From Arminella tubonensis (GTDB taxonomy: Bacteria > Pseudomonadota > Alphaproteobacteria > Rhizobiales > Rhizobiaceae), in the NCBI RefSeq assembly GCF_003240585.1, contig NZ_PCDP01000003.1, positions 62,001-126,000 of the forward strand: a DNA stretch of 64,000 bases. The letters are read 5' to 3'. The translations under genes and the position numbers were made by a program. The notes below the pieces were generated by a model. That model worked only from the letters and a program-made list of their open reading frames with translations. It had not been told where the DNA came from and searched no databases. Shown piece by piece: positions 18,033-27,792 of the stretch. Position 1 is the stretch's first letter, and every line of letters begins with the position of its first letter.

Positions 18033-19310
18033 ATGACCGACCGCCGACCCGACCGCGTCGTCATTATTAACGACCGCTCCACGAAGGTCGGGGGCGCGTC
18101 GAACCTGGCGATCCTTTCAGCCGATCTGCTTGCCCGTGCGGGTATCCCGGTGACCTATTTCGCCGGCGACGCCGCCGGCGACGAACAGCCGGCTGGCGAT
18201 ACCATCAACCTCGATGGCGCCACGCTGCTCCAGCAGAGCAGGCTCGCAGCGCTCGCGGGTGGCCTCTACAACAGGAGGGCTTTCAGCGCTCTCAGCGAGC
18301 TGATCGAGCGGAACGATACGAGCTCGACGATCTATCATGTTCACGGATGGTCGAAGATCCTGTCTCCCTCGATCTTCCGGGCGCTGCAGGGGGTGAGAGA
18401 GCGTGTCGTCCTCCATGCGCATGATTACTTTTTGTCCTGCCCGAACGGAGGTTTTGCCAACTACCGCACGCATGAGGTTTGTAAACTCAGCCCGATGTCT
18501 GCGGCCTGCCTGACGACACAATGCGACAAGCGCGGTTACCACGAGAAGGTCTGGCGCTCGGCACGCCATATGTTGCGCGAGCAACTGTTCCCGATCCGGC
18601 AGATGCCGGCCAACATCGTGATCGTTCATCAGCGCATGCGCGAATATTTCGTTCGGGCCGGCGTCCACACAAGAGATATCGAGACAATTGCCAATCCAGT
18701 CGAGGCGCTTCTTTCCACACCGGCCTCGCCCTGGAACAATCGTGATTTCTTCTTCATCGGCAGATTGGAACCCGAAAAGGGATTTGAGGACGCGGCCAGA
18801 GCTGCGCGTTTGGCTGGGGTCAGGCTTCGCATCATCGGCGATGGTGCCGGGCGCGCTCTACTGGAAGAGAAATTCCCCGAATGCATGATCCACGGCTGGA
18901 AGACAAAGGACGAAATCCACGAATTGATCGGCGAGGCCCGTGCGGTGATCATTTCATCCCGCGTTCCCGAGCCCTTCGCTCTTGCGGCAGTCGAAGCAAT
19001 TGCCAGCGGTATCCCGGTGATCATGCCGGACGCAGCACTGCTTTCGACTGACGTGATGCAGCGCGGTTGCGGTGTGACCTTCCGAACGGGCAGCCCAGAG
19101 TCCTTGGCCGCCGCGATCGGCCGGCTTGTCGACGACGACACGCTCATACGCCAAATGAGCGCCAATTGCTTGCGATCGGCCGGGGGCCTCGCCAACACGC
19201 CCGAGGCTTGGGGTCGAGCGCTTCTCGAAGTTTACGGCCGCGTGCTCGCAAGAGCCGACAACCATGCAGTGAAAACGATACGCCCGTTAAACGCGGAAGT
19301 CACAGCGTGA
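18033..19310 (+). CDS. Glycosyltransferase family 4
   Basis: A 425-residue GT-B enzyme beginning at ATG 18033, four bases after the stop of the Wzz-GT2 fusion, so the two are almost certainly cotranscribed. The N-terminus shows VVIINDRSTKVGGASNLAIL. The donor domain has FFIGRLEPEKGFEDAARAA and ISSRVPEPFALAAVEAIASGIPVI, the usual GT4 E-x7-E region. HVHGWSKIL and VLHAHDYFLSCPNGGF are typical acceptor-side loops. Substrate unknown. It is probably one of the repeat-unit assembly enzymes of the same exopolysaccharide. Confidence 0.9.
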   Translation: MTDRRPDRVVIINDRSTKVGGASNLAILSADLLARAGIPVTYFAGDAAGDEQPAGDTINLDGATLLQQSRLAALAGGLYNRRAFSALSELIERNDTSSTIYHVHGWSKILSPSIFRALQGVRERVVLHAHDYFLSCPNGGFANYRTHEVCKLSPMSAACLTTQCDKRGYHEKVWRSARHMLREQLFPIRQMPANIVIVHQRMREYFVRAGVHTRDIETIANPVEALLSTPASPWNNRDFFFIGRLEPEKGFEDAARAARLAGVRLRIIGDGAGRALLEEKFPECMIHGWKTKDEIHELIGEARAVIISSRVPEPFALAAVEAIASGIPVIMPDAALLSTDVMQRGCGVTFRTGSPESLAAAIGRLVDDDTLIRQMSANCLRSAGGLANTPEAWGRALLEVYGRVLARADNHAVKTIRPLNAEVTA

Positions 19311-19496
19311 CCAATGGCGGAATGAACGCTCGACCGACAAATTGGCCGACAGGCTAGTCGATCAAATAAACGCCATCAGCCTTTATCGTCCGAAGCTACG
19401 TCTATGTGACTAAAGAATGACCGGCAAGTTGAATTGCGAAACCGGTGGTGGGCTGACAACTTAGTTTAGGTTTGGAAGTATCAAGGGGTGTAGTAG

Positions 19497-20186
19497 ATGC
19501 TATCGGCCTTCCGGGGAATAGCGCAAGAAGAACAAGACGCTGCCGAACCGCTAGTATCGGTAAGGCACAATCGGTCCAAGCGGCTATTCGACATCGTTTT
19601 TGCAGGCGCGGCGCTGTTATTCCTTTCGCCGGCCCTTCTATTGATCGCGCTAGCACTTTTGATTGTCGATGGCCGGCCGTTGATCTATCGGCATACCCGC
19701 ATCGGTCATGGCGGGCGCCAATTCAGATGCCTCAAGTTCCGGTCGATGCGAAAGGACGGGGACAAAAGGCTGGCCGAGCTATTTGCCCGCGAACCCGAAC
19801 GCGAGCAGGAATGGCTGGCGGTTCGGAAATTGAACAATGACCCGCGGGTCCACACCTTGGGCAAATTTCTGCGCATGACCAGTGCCGATGAGCTGCCGCA
19901 GCTTATCAACGTCTTGCGTGGCGAGATGAGCATTGTTGGACCGAGGCCGATCGTACACGAGGAGCTGGAACGCTACGGTCCCCACGTTCACTATTATTTG
20001 TCGATGACGCCTGGGGTGACGGGCCTGTGGCAGGTCGAGCGGCGGTGCAACACGTCCTACGAGCAGCGGGTCCAGTTCGATGTCGACTACTACCACACCC
20101 GCTCGTTTTCGACCGACATGCACATCCTGTGGAAGACGGTCGGTGTCGTGCTGCTCGCCCGGAACGAGAAGCACCTCACCAAATGA
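19497..20186 (+). CDS. exoY: Undecaprenyl-phosphate sugar transferase, ExoY-like
   Basis: A 229-residue priming transferase of the bacterial sugar transferase family: it moves a hexose-1-phosphate from a UDP-sugar to undecaprenyl phosphate at the inner membrane. KRLFDIVFAGAALLFLSPALLLIALAL (from about residue 28) is the single membrane segment. The catalytic part has FRCLKFRSM, RVHTLGKFLRMTSADELPQLINVLRGEMSIVGPRP and TPGVTGLWQV, all diagnostic. Length and sequence match rhizobial ExoY, which starts succinoglycan synthesis with galactose-1-phosphate. It is separated from the upstream GT gene by about 190 bases and may have its own promoter. Confidence 0.9.
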   Translation: MLSAFRGIAQEEQDAAEPLVSVRHNRSKRLFDIVFAGAALLFLSPALLLIALALLIVDGRPLIYRHTRIGHGGRQFRCLKFRSMRKDGDKRLAELFAREPEREQEWLAVRKLNNDPRVHTLGKFLRMTSADELPQLINVLRGEMSIVGPRPIVHEELERYGPHVHYYLSMTPGVTGLWQVERRCNTSYEQRVQFDVDYYHTRSFSTDMHILWKTVGVVLLARNEKHLTK

Positions 20187-20352
20187 AAAAGAGTGCAGCC
20201 ACCGCAAGCCAAAATACGACGCAAACCGCGATCAACAACCACCGGAGAGCATATTTCGTATGAGGCTGTCCAGCCTCTGCGGGTGCGACCTTGTCTTGTT
20301 GCGCGAGCTTGATTATGCGTTGTGAGACTTGCTTCATAGCCGGTAACAAAAC

Positions 20353-20372
20353 GTCTCAGGCTTGCCTGAGAC
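20353..20372 (-). terminator. Stem-loop downstream of the nitrate operon
   Basis: GTCTCAGGC / GCCTGAGAC forms a perfect nine-base-pair stem with a two-base centre; read on the minus strand it is followed by GTTTTGTT. It lies about 225 bases beyond the nasA stop in the same direction. The rest of the 20187-20598 gap holds no gene I can support. Confidence 0.5.
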
Positions 20373-20598
20373 TGGCTCCCAAAATCGAGTTGCAAAAACC
20401 ACGCTCAATGTCGTAGCCGATACGCTCGTCGTACCTGTATATGATTCACGAACAACTAGCCACCCGATGCGGATACCATCGCTTCATACAGCTATCGCAA
20501 ATCAATATTGCCAAATTGCGGATTTTTGGCAGCAGATACTTGTGCGATGTGTTTTCTGATATTTCTGGCGCCCACCACACAGTTTTAGGTGCCGACGG

Positions 20599-23256
20599 CT
20601 ATTCCGCAGCGGCAGCATAGCAACTGTCGATGATTCCCTTGATCTCAGCGCGGCAGGAACCGCAATTGGTTCCGGCATTCAACTCCTTGCCGATCGCGTC
20701 GACGCTACGGCAGCCCCCATGCACCGCCGCCGTTATCTGATTGAGACCGACGCCGAAACAGGAGCAGACTGTTGCACCGGGATCAGACTTTCCGGCCCCG
20801 GGACGACCTGCGATGATTGCAAAGCGTGTCCTGATATCTGCATGGGACGTGGTCAATTGCGCAATAGCCCAATTGCGCGCGACCGCCACGGGTTGGCGGG
20901 CCAGGAACAGCGCGGCCAGCAATCGATCGCCGTCAAAAAAGGCAAATCTGAGATCACCGGATTGGCGGTCGGTATAGCGGAGCGGTTCGATATCGGCTGG
21001 GATATCGAATGTCTGACGGCACCATGTCGCCCAATCCTCGATTGCGCCATCGAAGGCCAGTTCCAGGCGCCAACCGCCATCTGCCCTTGCGAGCGCCCAA
21101 TAGGCTGCGTCGAGATTTTGAGGTTTTGTCGAGGAAACCGCAAAGCCGTAGCAGTTGGTCGTGACCGCATGTGCCGCGACGGCGACGTTCTTGGAGGCTG
21201 GCTGGCCGGACACAGGATCAGTTTTCGCAGCGACCACACTGTCGATGCGCGCCCTGGAGGCAAATTGATCGTTCCAATGCATCGGTACAAACAGGCTACC
21301 CCGGGCCTGGCGTTCCGTGACGAGCACCCGGACGATCGCCTGTCCGTAGGAAGTTTCAATTCGGACGAGTTCGGCGCTGCGCACACCGATTTTTGCGGCA
21401 TCATGTGGGTGGATTTCCGCGAAGGGCTCGGCAATGTGAGCAGAAAGCCGGGCACTCTTTCCGGTTCGCGTCATCGTATGCCACTGGTCGCGGATGCGGC
21501 CGGTGTTCAGCGTGAATGGATACAAGGCGTTCGCCTCGGCTGGTTGCGGAGCGGTCACAGGTACGAACCGAGCTTTGCCGTCGGGATGATAGAAGCCGCC
21601 GTCGGCGAAATAACGCGTTGTTTGCCGCTGCTTGCCCCGAGGTTGGGGCCATTGGAAGGGATCGAGGACATCATAGGCGGTGGCATCGATTTCCGCATAG
21701 GCACCGATGTCGAAATCGCGATCGCCGTCGTTTTCGAAGGCCGAAAGTGCGGCATGTTCGGCAAAGATATCTGCGGCCGCTGCGTAGGCGAAGCTGTGGC
21801 CGAAGCCCATGCGCTTGCCAACCTCGGCCATCTGCCACCAATCCGCGCGCGCTTCGCCTGGCCCGCTCAGGAAGGCACGCTGGCGGGAAACCCTCCGCTC
21901 CGAGTTGGTAACCGTGCCCTCTTTCTCGCCCCAACCAAGCGAGGGGAGGAGAACATCGGCATGACGGGAGGTATCGGTCACTTTCAGGACATCGGAGACC
22001 ACGACGAACGGACAGGCTTTTATCGCCGCCTCGACCGCACTGGCATCCGGCATGGAAACAACGGGATTTGTTGCCATGATCCAAATAGCTTTGATGCGTC
22101 CGTCGCCGACAGCCCGGAACATGTCGACTGCCTTCAGCCCTGGCTTGTCGGCCACCGATGGCGTGTTCCAGAAACGCTGGACCCTGTCCCGGTCGTCTGC
22201 GCTTTCGATCTGCATGTGAGCTGCAAGCATGTTGGCAAGGCCGCCGACCTCACGGCCACCCATGGCATTCGGCTGACCCGTCAGCGAGAATGGCCCCATG
22301 CCCGGCCGCCCAATGCGCCCTGTCGCCAAATGACAATTGATGATGGCATTGACCTTGTCGGTGCCTGACGAGGACTGATTGACGCCCTGACTGTAGCAGG
22401 TGACCGTTTTCTCGCTTGTTTCGAACAGGCGGAAGAACTGGCGCAACTGCGTGGCCGGCAGGCCGGTCTGATCGAGGAGATCGCTGAAGGTGAGCTGCGA
22501 TGCGATGGCAAAAGCTTCGCCGAAACCGGATGTATGCGCCGCAATATAGTTCTGGTCGACCGCCGACGTGGTCGCGAGATGGGCGAGAAGCCCCATGAAC
22601 AACGCCACATCGCCGTCTGGGCGAATTGCTAGGTGGAGATCGGCGATATCGGCCGTCATCGTCCTGCGCGGATCGATGACGACGACTTTCATTGCGGGGC
22701 GCTTCGCCTTGGCGGCCGCTAGGCGCTGATAGATCACCGGATGACACCAGGCAAGATTGGACCCGGTCAGGATCACCAGGTCGGCAAGCTCGATATCTTC
22801 ATAGATGCCGGGCACGGTGTCCGACCCGAAGGCGCGGCGATGGCCGGCGACCGACGACGACATGCAAAGCCTCGAATTCGTATCGATATTGCCCGAGCCG
22901 ATGAAGCCCTTCATCAGTTTGTTGGCAACATAATAGTCCTCCGTCAGCAATTGGCCCGAGACGTAGAAGGCAACCGAGCCCGACCCGTGTCCGGCGATCG
23001 TTTCGCTGAACCTCGCCGCCACAAGATCGAGCGCCTTTTCCCAGCTTTCGCGCTTGCCGTTGACTTCCGGGTGCAGGACCCGCCCATGAAGATCGATCGT
23101 CTCGGCAAGCGCCGAGCCCTTGGAGCAAAGACGGCCGAAATTGGCCGGGTGGTCAGGATCGCCTTTAACTGTGACCGCCCCATCATCGGCGACCTTTGCC
23201 AAGACACCACAACCGACGCCGCAATAAGGACAGGTCGACTTGACCTCCACCGCCAT
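20599..23256 (-). CDS. nasA: Assimilatory nitrate reductase catalytic subunit NasA
   Basis: An 885-residue molybdopterin oxidoreductase that reduces nitrate to nitrite in the cytoplasm. The N-terminal [4Fe-4S] motif is STCPYCGVGCGVL with the fourth cysteine in RLCSKGSAL. Mo-bis-PGD domain signatures include NSRLCMSSSVAG and GSNLAWCHPVIYQRL. The C-terminus carries an extra BFD-like [2Fe-2S] domain (TVCSCFGVGLNQI...GTNCGSCRAEIKGII, about residues 825-875), as in NasA/NasC of the assimilatory type. ATG 23256 starts directly at the iron-sulfur domain; the frame extends 68 codons further 5' inside nirD but that part is unlike the family. It is the last gene of the nrt-nir-nas operon. Confidence 0.93.
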   Translation of the reverse strand: MAVEVKSTCPYCGVGCGVLAKVADDGAVTVKGDPDHPANFGRLCSKGSALAETIDLHGRVLHPEVNGKRESWEKALDLVAARFSETIAGHGSGSVAFYVSGQLLTEDYYVANKLMKGFIGSGNIDTNSRLCMSSSVAGHRRAFGSDTVPGIYEDIELADLVILTGSNLAWCHPVIYQRLAAAKAKRPAMKVVVIDPRRTMTADIADLHLAIRPDGDVALFMGLLAHLATTSAVDQNYIAAHTSGFGEAFAIASQLTFSDLLDQTGLPATQLRQFFRLFETSEKTVTCYSQGVNQSSSGTDKVNAIINCHLATGRIGRPGMGPFSLTGQPNAMGGREVGGLANMLAAHMQIESADDRDRVQRFWNTPSVADKPGLKAVDMFRAVGDGRIKAIWIMATNPVVSMPDASAVEAAIKACPFVVVSDVLKVTDTSRHADVLLPSLGWGEKEGTVTNSERRVSRQRAFLSGPGEARADWWQMAEVGKRMGFGHSFAYAAAADIFAEHAALSAFENDGDRDFDIGAYAEIDATAYDVLDPFQWPQPRGKQRQTTRYFADGGFYHPDGKARFVPVTAPQPAEANALYPFTLNTGRIRDQWHTMTRTGKSARLSAHIAEPFAEIHPHDAAKIGVRSAELVRIETSYGQAIVRVLVTERQARGSLFVPMHWNDQFASRARIDSVVAAKTDPVSGQPASKNVAVAAHAVTTNCYGFAVSSTKPQNLDAAYWALARADGGWRLELAFDGAIEDWATWCRQTFDIPADIEPLRYTDRQSGDLRFAFFDGDRLLAALFLARQPVAVARNWAIAQLTTSHADIRTRFAIIAGRPGAGKSDPGATVCSCFGVGLNQITAAVHGGCRSVDAIGKELNAGTNCGSCRAEIKGIIDSCYAAAAE

Positions 23257-23258
23257 GC

Positions 23259-23597
23259 CTACTCCGCCGCCATCAGCATGCTGGGCATCGCTATAAATAG
23301 CGTGCCACCGTCGTTGCGTACCGGAATGGTTCGCACGGTGCCCTCGTCCGCGCCGAGCGCCTTTCCGGTCTCGAGCGAGATCACCCAATTGTGCAGCGGG
23401 CATGTTACGGAGCTGCCGTGAACGATGCCCTGGCTCAAAGGGCCGCCCTTGTGCGGGCAATGGTCTTCGATAGCGAAGACCTCGTTGTCAGTTGTACGGA
23501 ACACGGCGATCTTGCCGCCGGGCGTCTTTACGCAGCGCGCGCCCCGCAGCGGTATATCGGAAATATCGCCGATCGCGATCCAGTTCATATCCATCAC
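23259..23597 (-). CDS. nirD: Nitrite reductase small subunit NirD (Rieske-type)
   Basis: A 112-residue NirD with a Rieske-like fold: EDHCPHKGGPLSQGIV and CPLHNWVISLETG supply the paired Cys-His ligand motifs. Both ligand boxes (CPH and CPLH) are intact. The ATG overlaps the nirB stop by four bases (ATGA), which suggests coupled translation, and nasA follows two bases after its stop. It partners NirB in reducing nitrite to ammonium. Confidence 0.92.
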   Translation of the reverse strand: MMDMNWIAIGDISDIPLRGARCVKTPGGKIAVFRTTDNEVFAIEDHCPHKGGPLSQGIVHGSSVTCPLHNWVISLETGKALGADEGTVRTIPVRNDGGTLFIAMPSMLMAAE

Positions 23598-26044
23598 TCC
23601 GCAGCCTGGTTGATGTCGAGCGTCGCCATCGGACGGAATTCGTGCTTGTCCTTACCCGACACGCGCTCCGACCAGGGGTCGACCTGCGCAAATGTCTGGC
23701 TGAAGACGAAGCGATCGAAATAGCCCTTGCGCTTATCCGCGTCCCCGATGATCTGGCGACGGATTTCGTCCAGGCCGACACGCTTTGCCCATTTATACAC
23801 GCGCTCGAGATAGCGGCCCTGTTCCCGGTACATCTGCGCCAGTGCCACGATATGCTCCAGCGCTTCATCCTCCGTTTTGACCAGGCCAAGAACTTCCGTG
23901 CCCTTGATATCGAGGCCGGCCGCACCAGCGAAATGGATCTCGAAGCCGGAATCCACGCAAATCACTCCGATGTCCTTGCAGGTCGCCTCGGCGCAATTGC
24001 GCGGACATCCCGAAACCGCCAGTTTCAGCTTGGCCGGCGTCCACGAACCCCACATGAATTTCTCGATACGGATGCCAAGTCCGGTCGAATCCTGCGTGCC
24101 GAAGCGACACCAGTCGGAGCCGACGCAGGTCTTCACTGTTCGAAGGCCCTTGGCATAGGCCTGGCCTGAGACGAAACCGGCCTTCCCGAGATCAGCCCAC
24201 ACTGCGGGCAGATCCTCTTTCTCGATGCCGAGGAGATCGATGCGCTGGCCGCCGGTTACCTTGACCATCGGGATTTCGAACTTGTCGACGACATCAGCGA
24301 TGGCCCGCAATTCCAGAGCACTTGTCACCCCGCCCCACATGCGCGGAACAACGGAATAGGTGCCATCCTTCTGGATGTTGGCATGGACGCGCTCGTTAAT
24401 GAAGCGCGACTGATAGTCGTCGGCATATTCATCCGGCCAATCGCAGACGAGATAGTAATTCAGTGCCGGTCGACATTTGGCGCAGCCGCAGGATGTCTTC
24501 CACTGCAGTTCCTGCATGACGGCTGGGATTGTCTTCAGGCCTTTGGCTTTGATGAGACGGCGGACGTCATCATGACCAAGCTCGGTGCAGGTGCACATCG
24601 GCTGCACGGCCTTCGGATTGTAGCCTTCGCCGAGCGTCAGTGACATCAATTGCTCGACAAGGCCGGTGCAGGAGCCGCAGGAGGCCGAGGCCTTCGTATG
24701 GGCCCGAACCTCATCGAGCGCCGTTAGCCCCTTTGCTGTGATCGTCGAGACGATCTTGCCCTTGCAGACGCCGTTGCAGCCGCAGATTTCCGCATCATCC
24801 GGCAAGGCTGCAACGGCCGCCATAGGGTCCAGCGGAGACCCTCCCTGATAGGCTTGACCAAAGATCAGGGTCTCGCGCATCTGCGAGATGTCGGTCGCCT
24901 TTTTCTTCAGGTCGTTGAACCAGGCACCGTCGGACGTCTCGCCGTATAGAACGGTGCCGATGATCCGATTGTCCTTCAGGACAACGCGCTTGTAGACCCC
25001 CGCTGCTGCATCCCGGAGCACGATCTCCTCACGATCATCGCCATCGGCAAAGTCACCGAGGGAGAACAGGTTGATTCCGGTCACCTTGAGCTTTGTCGGC
25101 GTATCGGAATGAACGAATGAGGCCGTCATATCGCCGGCGAGTTGGGCGGCTGCAACACGTGCCATCTCGTAGAGAGGAGCCACGAGACCGTAGACATTCC
25201 CATCCACCTCGGCACATTCGCCAATCGCAAGAATGTCGCCGTCCGATGTCCCCATCCCCGCGTCAACGACGATGCCGCGATTGAGCGCCAGGCCGGCGTC
25301 CTTTGCAAGTGCTGCGCTCGGCCGGATGCCGACCGCCATGACGACCAGGGTCGCCGGGATGATCGTGCCGTCGGCAAGTTCCACGCCCTCAACCTTGGCG
25401 TCGCCGACAATCGCCTTGGTGTTGGCCTTGGTGATCACTTTGATACCGCGTTCCTCGACTGCCTTTTGAAGCAGGTAGCCGGCCGCCGGATCGAGTTGAC
25501 GTTCCATGAGGGTTGGATTGACGTGCAATACGGTCACGTCCATGCCGCGAAGGTTCAGCCCGGCCGCCGCCTCGAGCCCCAGCAGACCGCCGCCGATGAC
25601 CACGGCCTTTGCTCGCGACTGGGCCGCAAGTAACATAGCATTCACATCGTCAAGATCGCGATAGGTCAGCACACCAGCCAAATCCCTGCCCGGCACGGGA
25701 ATGATGAAGGGCACCGAACCGGTGGCGATCACCAGCTTGTCGTAGCTTTCGGTAATGCCGTGGTCCGACGTGACCGTCTTTGCTGCCCGATCGATGGCAA
25801 CGATCCTGTGCCCTTTGTAAAGCGTGATGCCGTTTTCGATGTACCAGCCATCGCCGTGAATGACGATTTCCTCGTAGCTCTTTTCGCCCGACAACACGGG
25901 TGAAAGCATGATGCGGTCGTAGTTGACCCGCGGTTCGGCGTTGAAGATGGTGACCTGGTAGAGCCCGGGTGCCGCCTCAAAGAGATGCTCGAGCATGCGC
26001 CCGGGTGCCATTCCGTTGCCGATGATGACAAGTTTCTGGGTCAT
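23594..26044 (-). CDS. nirB: NAD(P)H nitrite reductase large subunit NirB
   Basis: An 816-residue siroheme enzyme that performs the six-electron reduction of nitrite to ammonium. The N-terminal FAD/NAD(P)H domain starts KLVIIGNGMAPGRMLEHL and has VIGGGLLGLEAAAGL. Two BFD-like cysteine regions follow (CGCNGVCKGKIV about residue 420, and CTCTELGHDDVRRLI with CGCAKCRP). The siroheme/[4Fe-4S] half has CVGSDWCRFG (about 645) and SGCPRNCAEATC (about 678), the four cluster cysteines. Length is normal for the family. It starts five bases after nrtC. Confidence 0.95.
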   Translation of the reverse strand: MTQKLVIIGNGMAPGRMLEHLFEAAPGLYQVTIFNAEPRVNYDRIMLSPVLSGEKSYEEIVIHGDGWYIENGITLYKGHRIVAIDRAAKTVTSDHGITESYDKLVIATGSVPFIIPVPGRDLAGVLTYRDLDDVNAMLLAAQSRAKAVVIGGGLLGLEAAAGLNLRGMDVTVLHVNPTLMERQLDPAAGYLLQKAVEERGIKVITKANTKAIVGDAKVEGVELADGTIIPATLVVMAVGIRPSAALAKDAGLALNRGIVVDAGMGTSDGDILAIGECAEVDGNVYGLVAPLYEMARVAAAQLAGDMTASFVHSDTPTKLKVTGINLFSLGDFADGDDREEIVLRDAAAGVYKRVVLKDNRIIGTVLYGETSDGAWFNDLKKKATDISQMRETLIFGQAYQGGSPLDPMAAVAALPDDAEICGCNGVCKGKIVSTITAKGLTALDEVRAHTKASASCGSCTGLVEQLMSLTLGEGYNPKAVQPMCTCTELGHDDVRRLIKAKGLKTIPAVMQELQWKTSCGCAKCRPALNYYLVCDWPDEYADDYQSRFINERVHANIQKDGTYSVVPRMWGGVTSALELRAIADVVDKFEIPMVKVTGGQRIDLLGIEKEDLPAVWADLGKAGFVSGQAYAKGLRTVKTCVGSDWCRFGTQDSTGLGIRIEKFMWGSWTPAKLKLAVSGCPRNCAEATCKDIGVICVDSGFEIHFAGAAGLDIKGTEVLGLVKTEDEALEHIVALAQMYREQGRYLERVYKWAKRVGLDEIRRQIIGDADKRKGYFDRFVFSQTFAQVDPWSERVSGKDKHEFRPMATLDINQAAE

Positions 26045-26049
26045 ATGTC

Positions 26050-26847
26050 TTACTCCGCGGCTTCTACGAAGCGATGGCGCTCGTAAAGGAACTTGAGCAC
26101 GGCCTCGCGTGATTTCAGGTAGATCCGATCGGATGCGAGCTCAATGCGATGACGGGGTCGTGGGATCGGCACTTCCAGCACCTCGCCGATATGGGCGGCC
26201 GGGCCATTGGTCATCATCACGATGCGATCGGACAGCAGCACGGCCTCGTCGACATCATGAGTGATCATGATCATCGTGTTGCCCAGCCGCGCATGGATCT
26301 CCATCACCGCATCCTGAAGGTGGGCGCGGGTCAGGGCGTCCAGCGCGCCGAAGGGTTCGTCGAGCAGCAGGATCTTCGGCTCCATGGCAAGCGCCCGAGC
26401 AATGCCGACGCGCTGCTTCATGCCGCCTGATATCTCGGCTGGCCGCTTGTCCCGCGCGTGCGCCATCTGTACGAGATCCAGGTTGCGCATCACCCAGTCA
26501 TGGCGCTCGGCTCTCGTCTTGCGCCCACTGAACACCTTGGAAACGGCGAGATTGACGTTCTCGTAGACACTCAACCAGGGCAGCAGGCTATGATTCTGGA
26601 AGACGACTGCGCGTTCAGGCCCGGGCGCGTTCACCTCGCGGTTCTCGAGCAGCACCGCGCCCGCGGAGACGGCCGTCAGCCCGGCGATGAGATTGAGCAA
26701 GGTGGATTTGCCGCAGCCGGAATGGCCGATGATTGAGACGAATTCGCCCTTGCCGATGGTAAGATTGATGTCCTTCAGGACCTCGGCGCGCTGGTCGCCC
26801 CGATCGAAATGCTTGTCGATATGATCGAGCTTCAGATAGGCGTTCAT
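26050..26847 (-). CDS. nrtC: Nitrate/nitrite ABC transporter ATPase
   Basis: A 265-residue ATP-binding subunit starting at ATG 26847. Walker A GHSGCGKST (about residue 43), the Q-loop VFQNHSLLPWLSVYENV, the signature ISGGMKQRVGIARAL, Walker B ILLLDEPFGALD, and the H-loop MITHDVDEAVLL are all present. It is a short NrtD-type ATPase with no fused substrate-binding domain, unlike cyanobacterial NrtC; rhizobial annotations use nrtC for this gene. It follows nrtB by 11 bases. Confidence 0.9.
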   Translation of the reverse strand: MNAYLKLDHIDKHFDRGDQRAEVLKDINLTIGKGEFVSIIGHSGCGKSTLLNLIAGLTAVSAGAVLLENREVNAPGPERAVVFQNHSLLPWLSVYENVNLAVSKVFSGRKTRAERHDWVMRNLDLVQMAHARDKRPAEISGGMKQRVGIARALAMEPKILLLDEPFGALDALTRAHLQDAVMEIHARLGNTMIMITHDVDEAVLLSDRIVMMTNGPAAHIGEVLEVPIPRPRHRIELASDRIYLKSREAVLKFLYERHRFVEAAE

Positions 26848-26858
26848 GATTGCTTCCC

Positions 26859-27752
26859 TCAGCCTGTAGCGCTTCCGCGAGTGACGGCACTGCCGACGGC
26901 GGCAACCAGCTTGTCGAGGGCGAAGCCGACGACGCCGATATAGGCCAGTGCCACGATGATGTCGGACAGATGCGACGAATTCCACGCATCCCAGATGAAG
27001 AAGCCGATACCGACGCCACCAGTCAGCATCTCTGCGGCAACGATCGCCAGCCAGGAAAGGCCGACGCCGATGCGAAGGCCGGTGAATATGTAAGGCGCGG
27101 CCGACGGAAGCATGATCTTCCAGAAGAATTCGAGCTGGTTCAGCCTCAGCACCTTGGCGACATTGCGATAGTCCTGCGGAATATTGCGGACACCGACTGC
27201 GGTATTGATGATCACTGGCCAGATCGACGTGATGAAGATCACGAAGATCGCCGATGGGTTGGAATTCTGAAAGGCGGCGAGCGAAAGCGGCAACCAGGCA
27301 AGTGGCGGCACCGTACGCAGAATCTGAAAGATCGGATCGAACCCGCGCATCACCCAGACCGATTGGCCGATGACGGCGCCGATCAGGACGCCGATGACTG
27401 CGGCAAATCCGAAGCCGTAAGCCACGCGCTGCAGCGAAATCAGTACCCGCCAGCCGAGGCCGATATCCTGCGAACCATTGTTGAAGAATGGAGAGACGAT
27501 GAGGTCGTAGCTGTCTTCCCATACACGGCTGGGCGGCGGCAGCGTTGCACCCGCTCCCGAACAGAGCACCTGCCAGACGAGGAGGACAATGACCAGGACA
27601 CAAATCGGCGGCAGGATATTGACGGCCGCCGCGTTTGCGATCCGCCGCAAGCGCGGCATCGATGAGCGCTTGAGAGAAAGGACGACGACCTTCTCGGATG
27701 CCGTCGAGGGGGGCGATGCGGTCGGATCTTGTTTGCGCGCTGTTGCGACCAT
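26859..27752 (-). CDS. nrtB: Nitrate ABC transporter permease NrtB
   Basis: A 297-residue inner-membrane permease starting at ATG 27752 with GAGGAAAA upstream. About six membrane segments; the first is ILPPICVLVIVLLVWQVLC. The cytoplasmic EAA-like loop is NVAKVLRLNQLEFFWKIMLPSAAPYIFTG, typical of the nitrate/taurine/sulfonate permease group. The context (nrtA, nrtC, nirBD, nasA) sets the substrate as nitrate or nitrite. Confidence 0.9.
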   Translation of the reverse strand: MVATARKQDPTASPPSTASEKVVVLSLKRSSMPRLRRIANAAAVNILPPICVLVIVLLVWQVLCSGAGATLPPPSRVWEDSYDLIVSPFFNNGSQDIGLGWRVLISLQRVAYGFGFAAVIGVLIGAVIGQSVWVMRGFDPIFQILRTVPPLAWLPLSLAAFQNSNPSAIFVIFITSIWPVIINTAVGVRNIPQDYRNVAKVLRLNQLEFFWKIMLPSAAPYIFTGLRIGVGLSWLAIVAAEMLTGGVGIGFFIWDAWNSSHLSDIIVALAYIGVVGFALDKLVAAVGSAVTRGSATG

Positions 27753-27792
27753 GGGATTTTCCTCACGCACGATTGAAGGAGCCGGCATCGGT

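Noticed and set aside
20719..22368. Long open frame on the plus strand opposite nasA
   Set aside because: Antisense frame of a GC-rich gene; the minus-strand protein has all nitrate reductase motifs.
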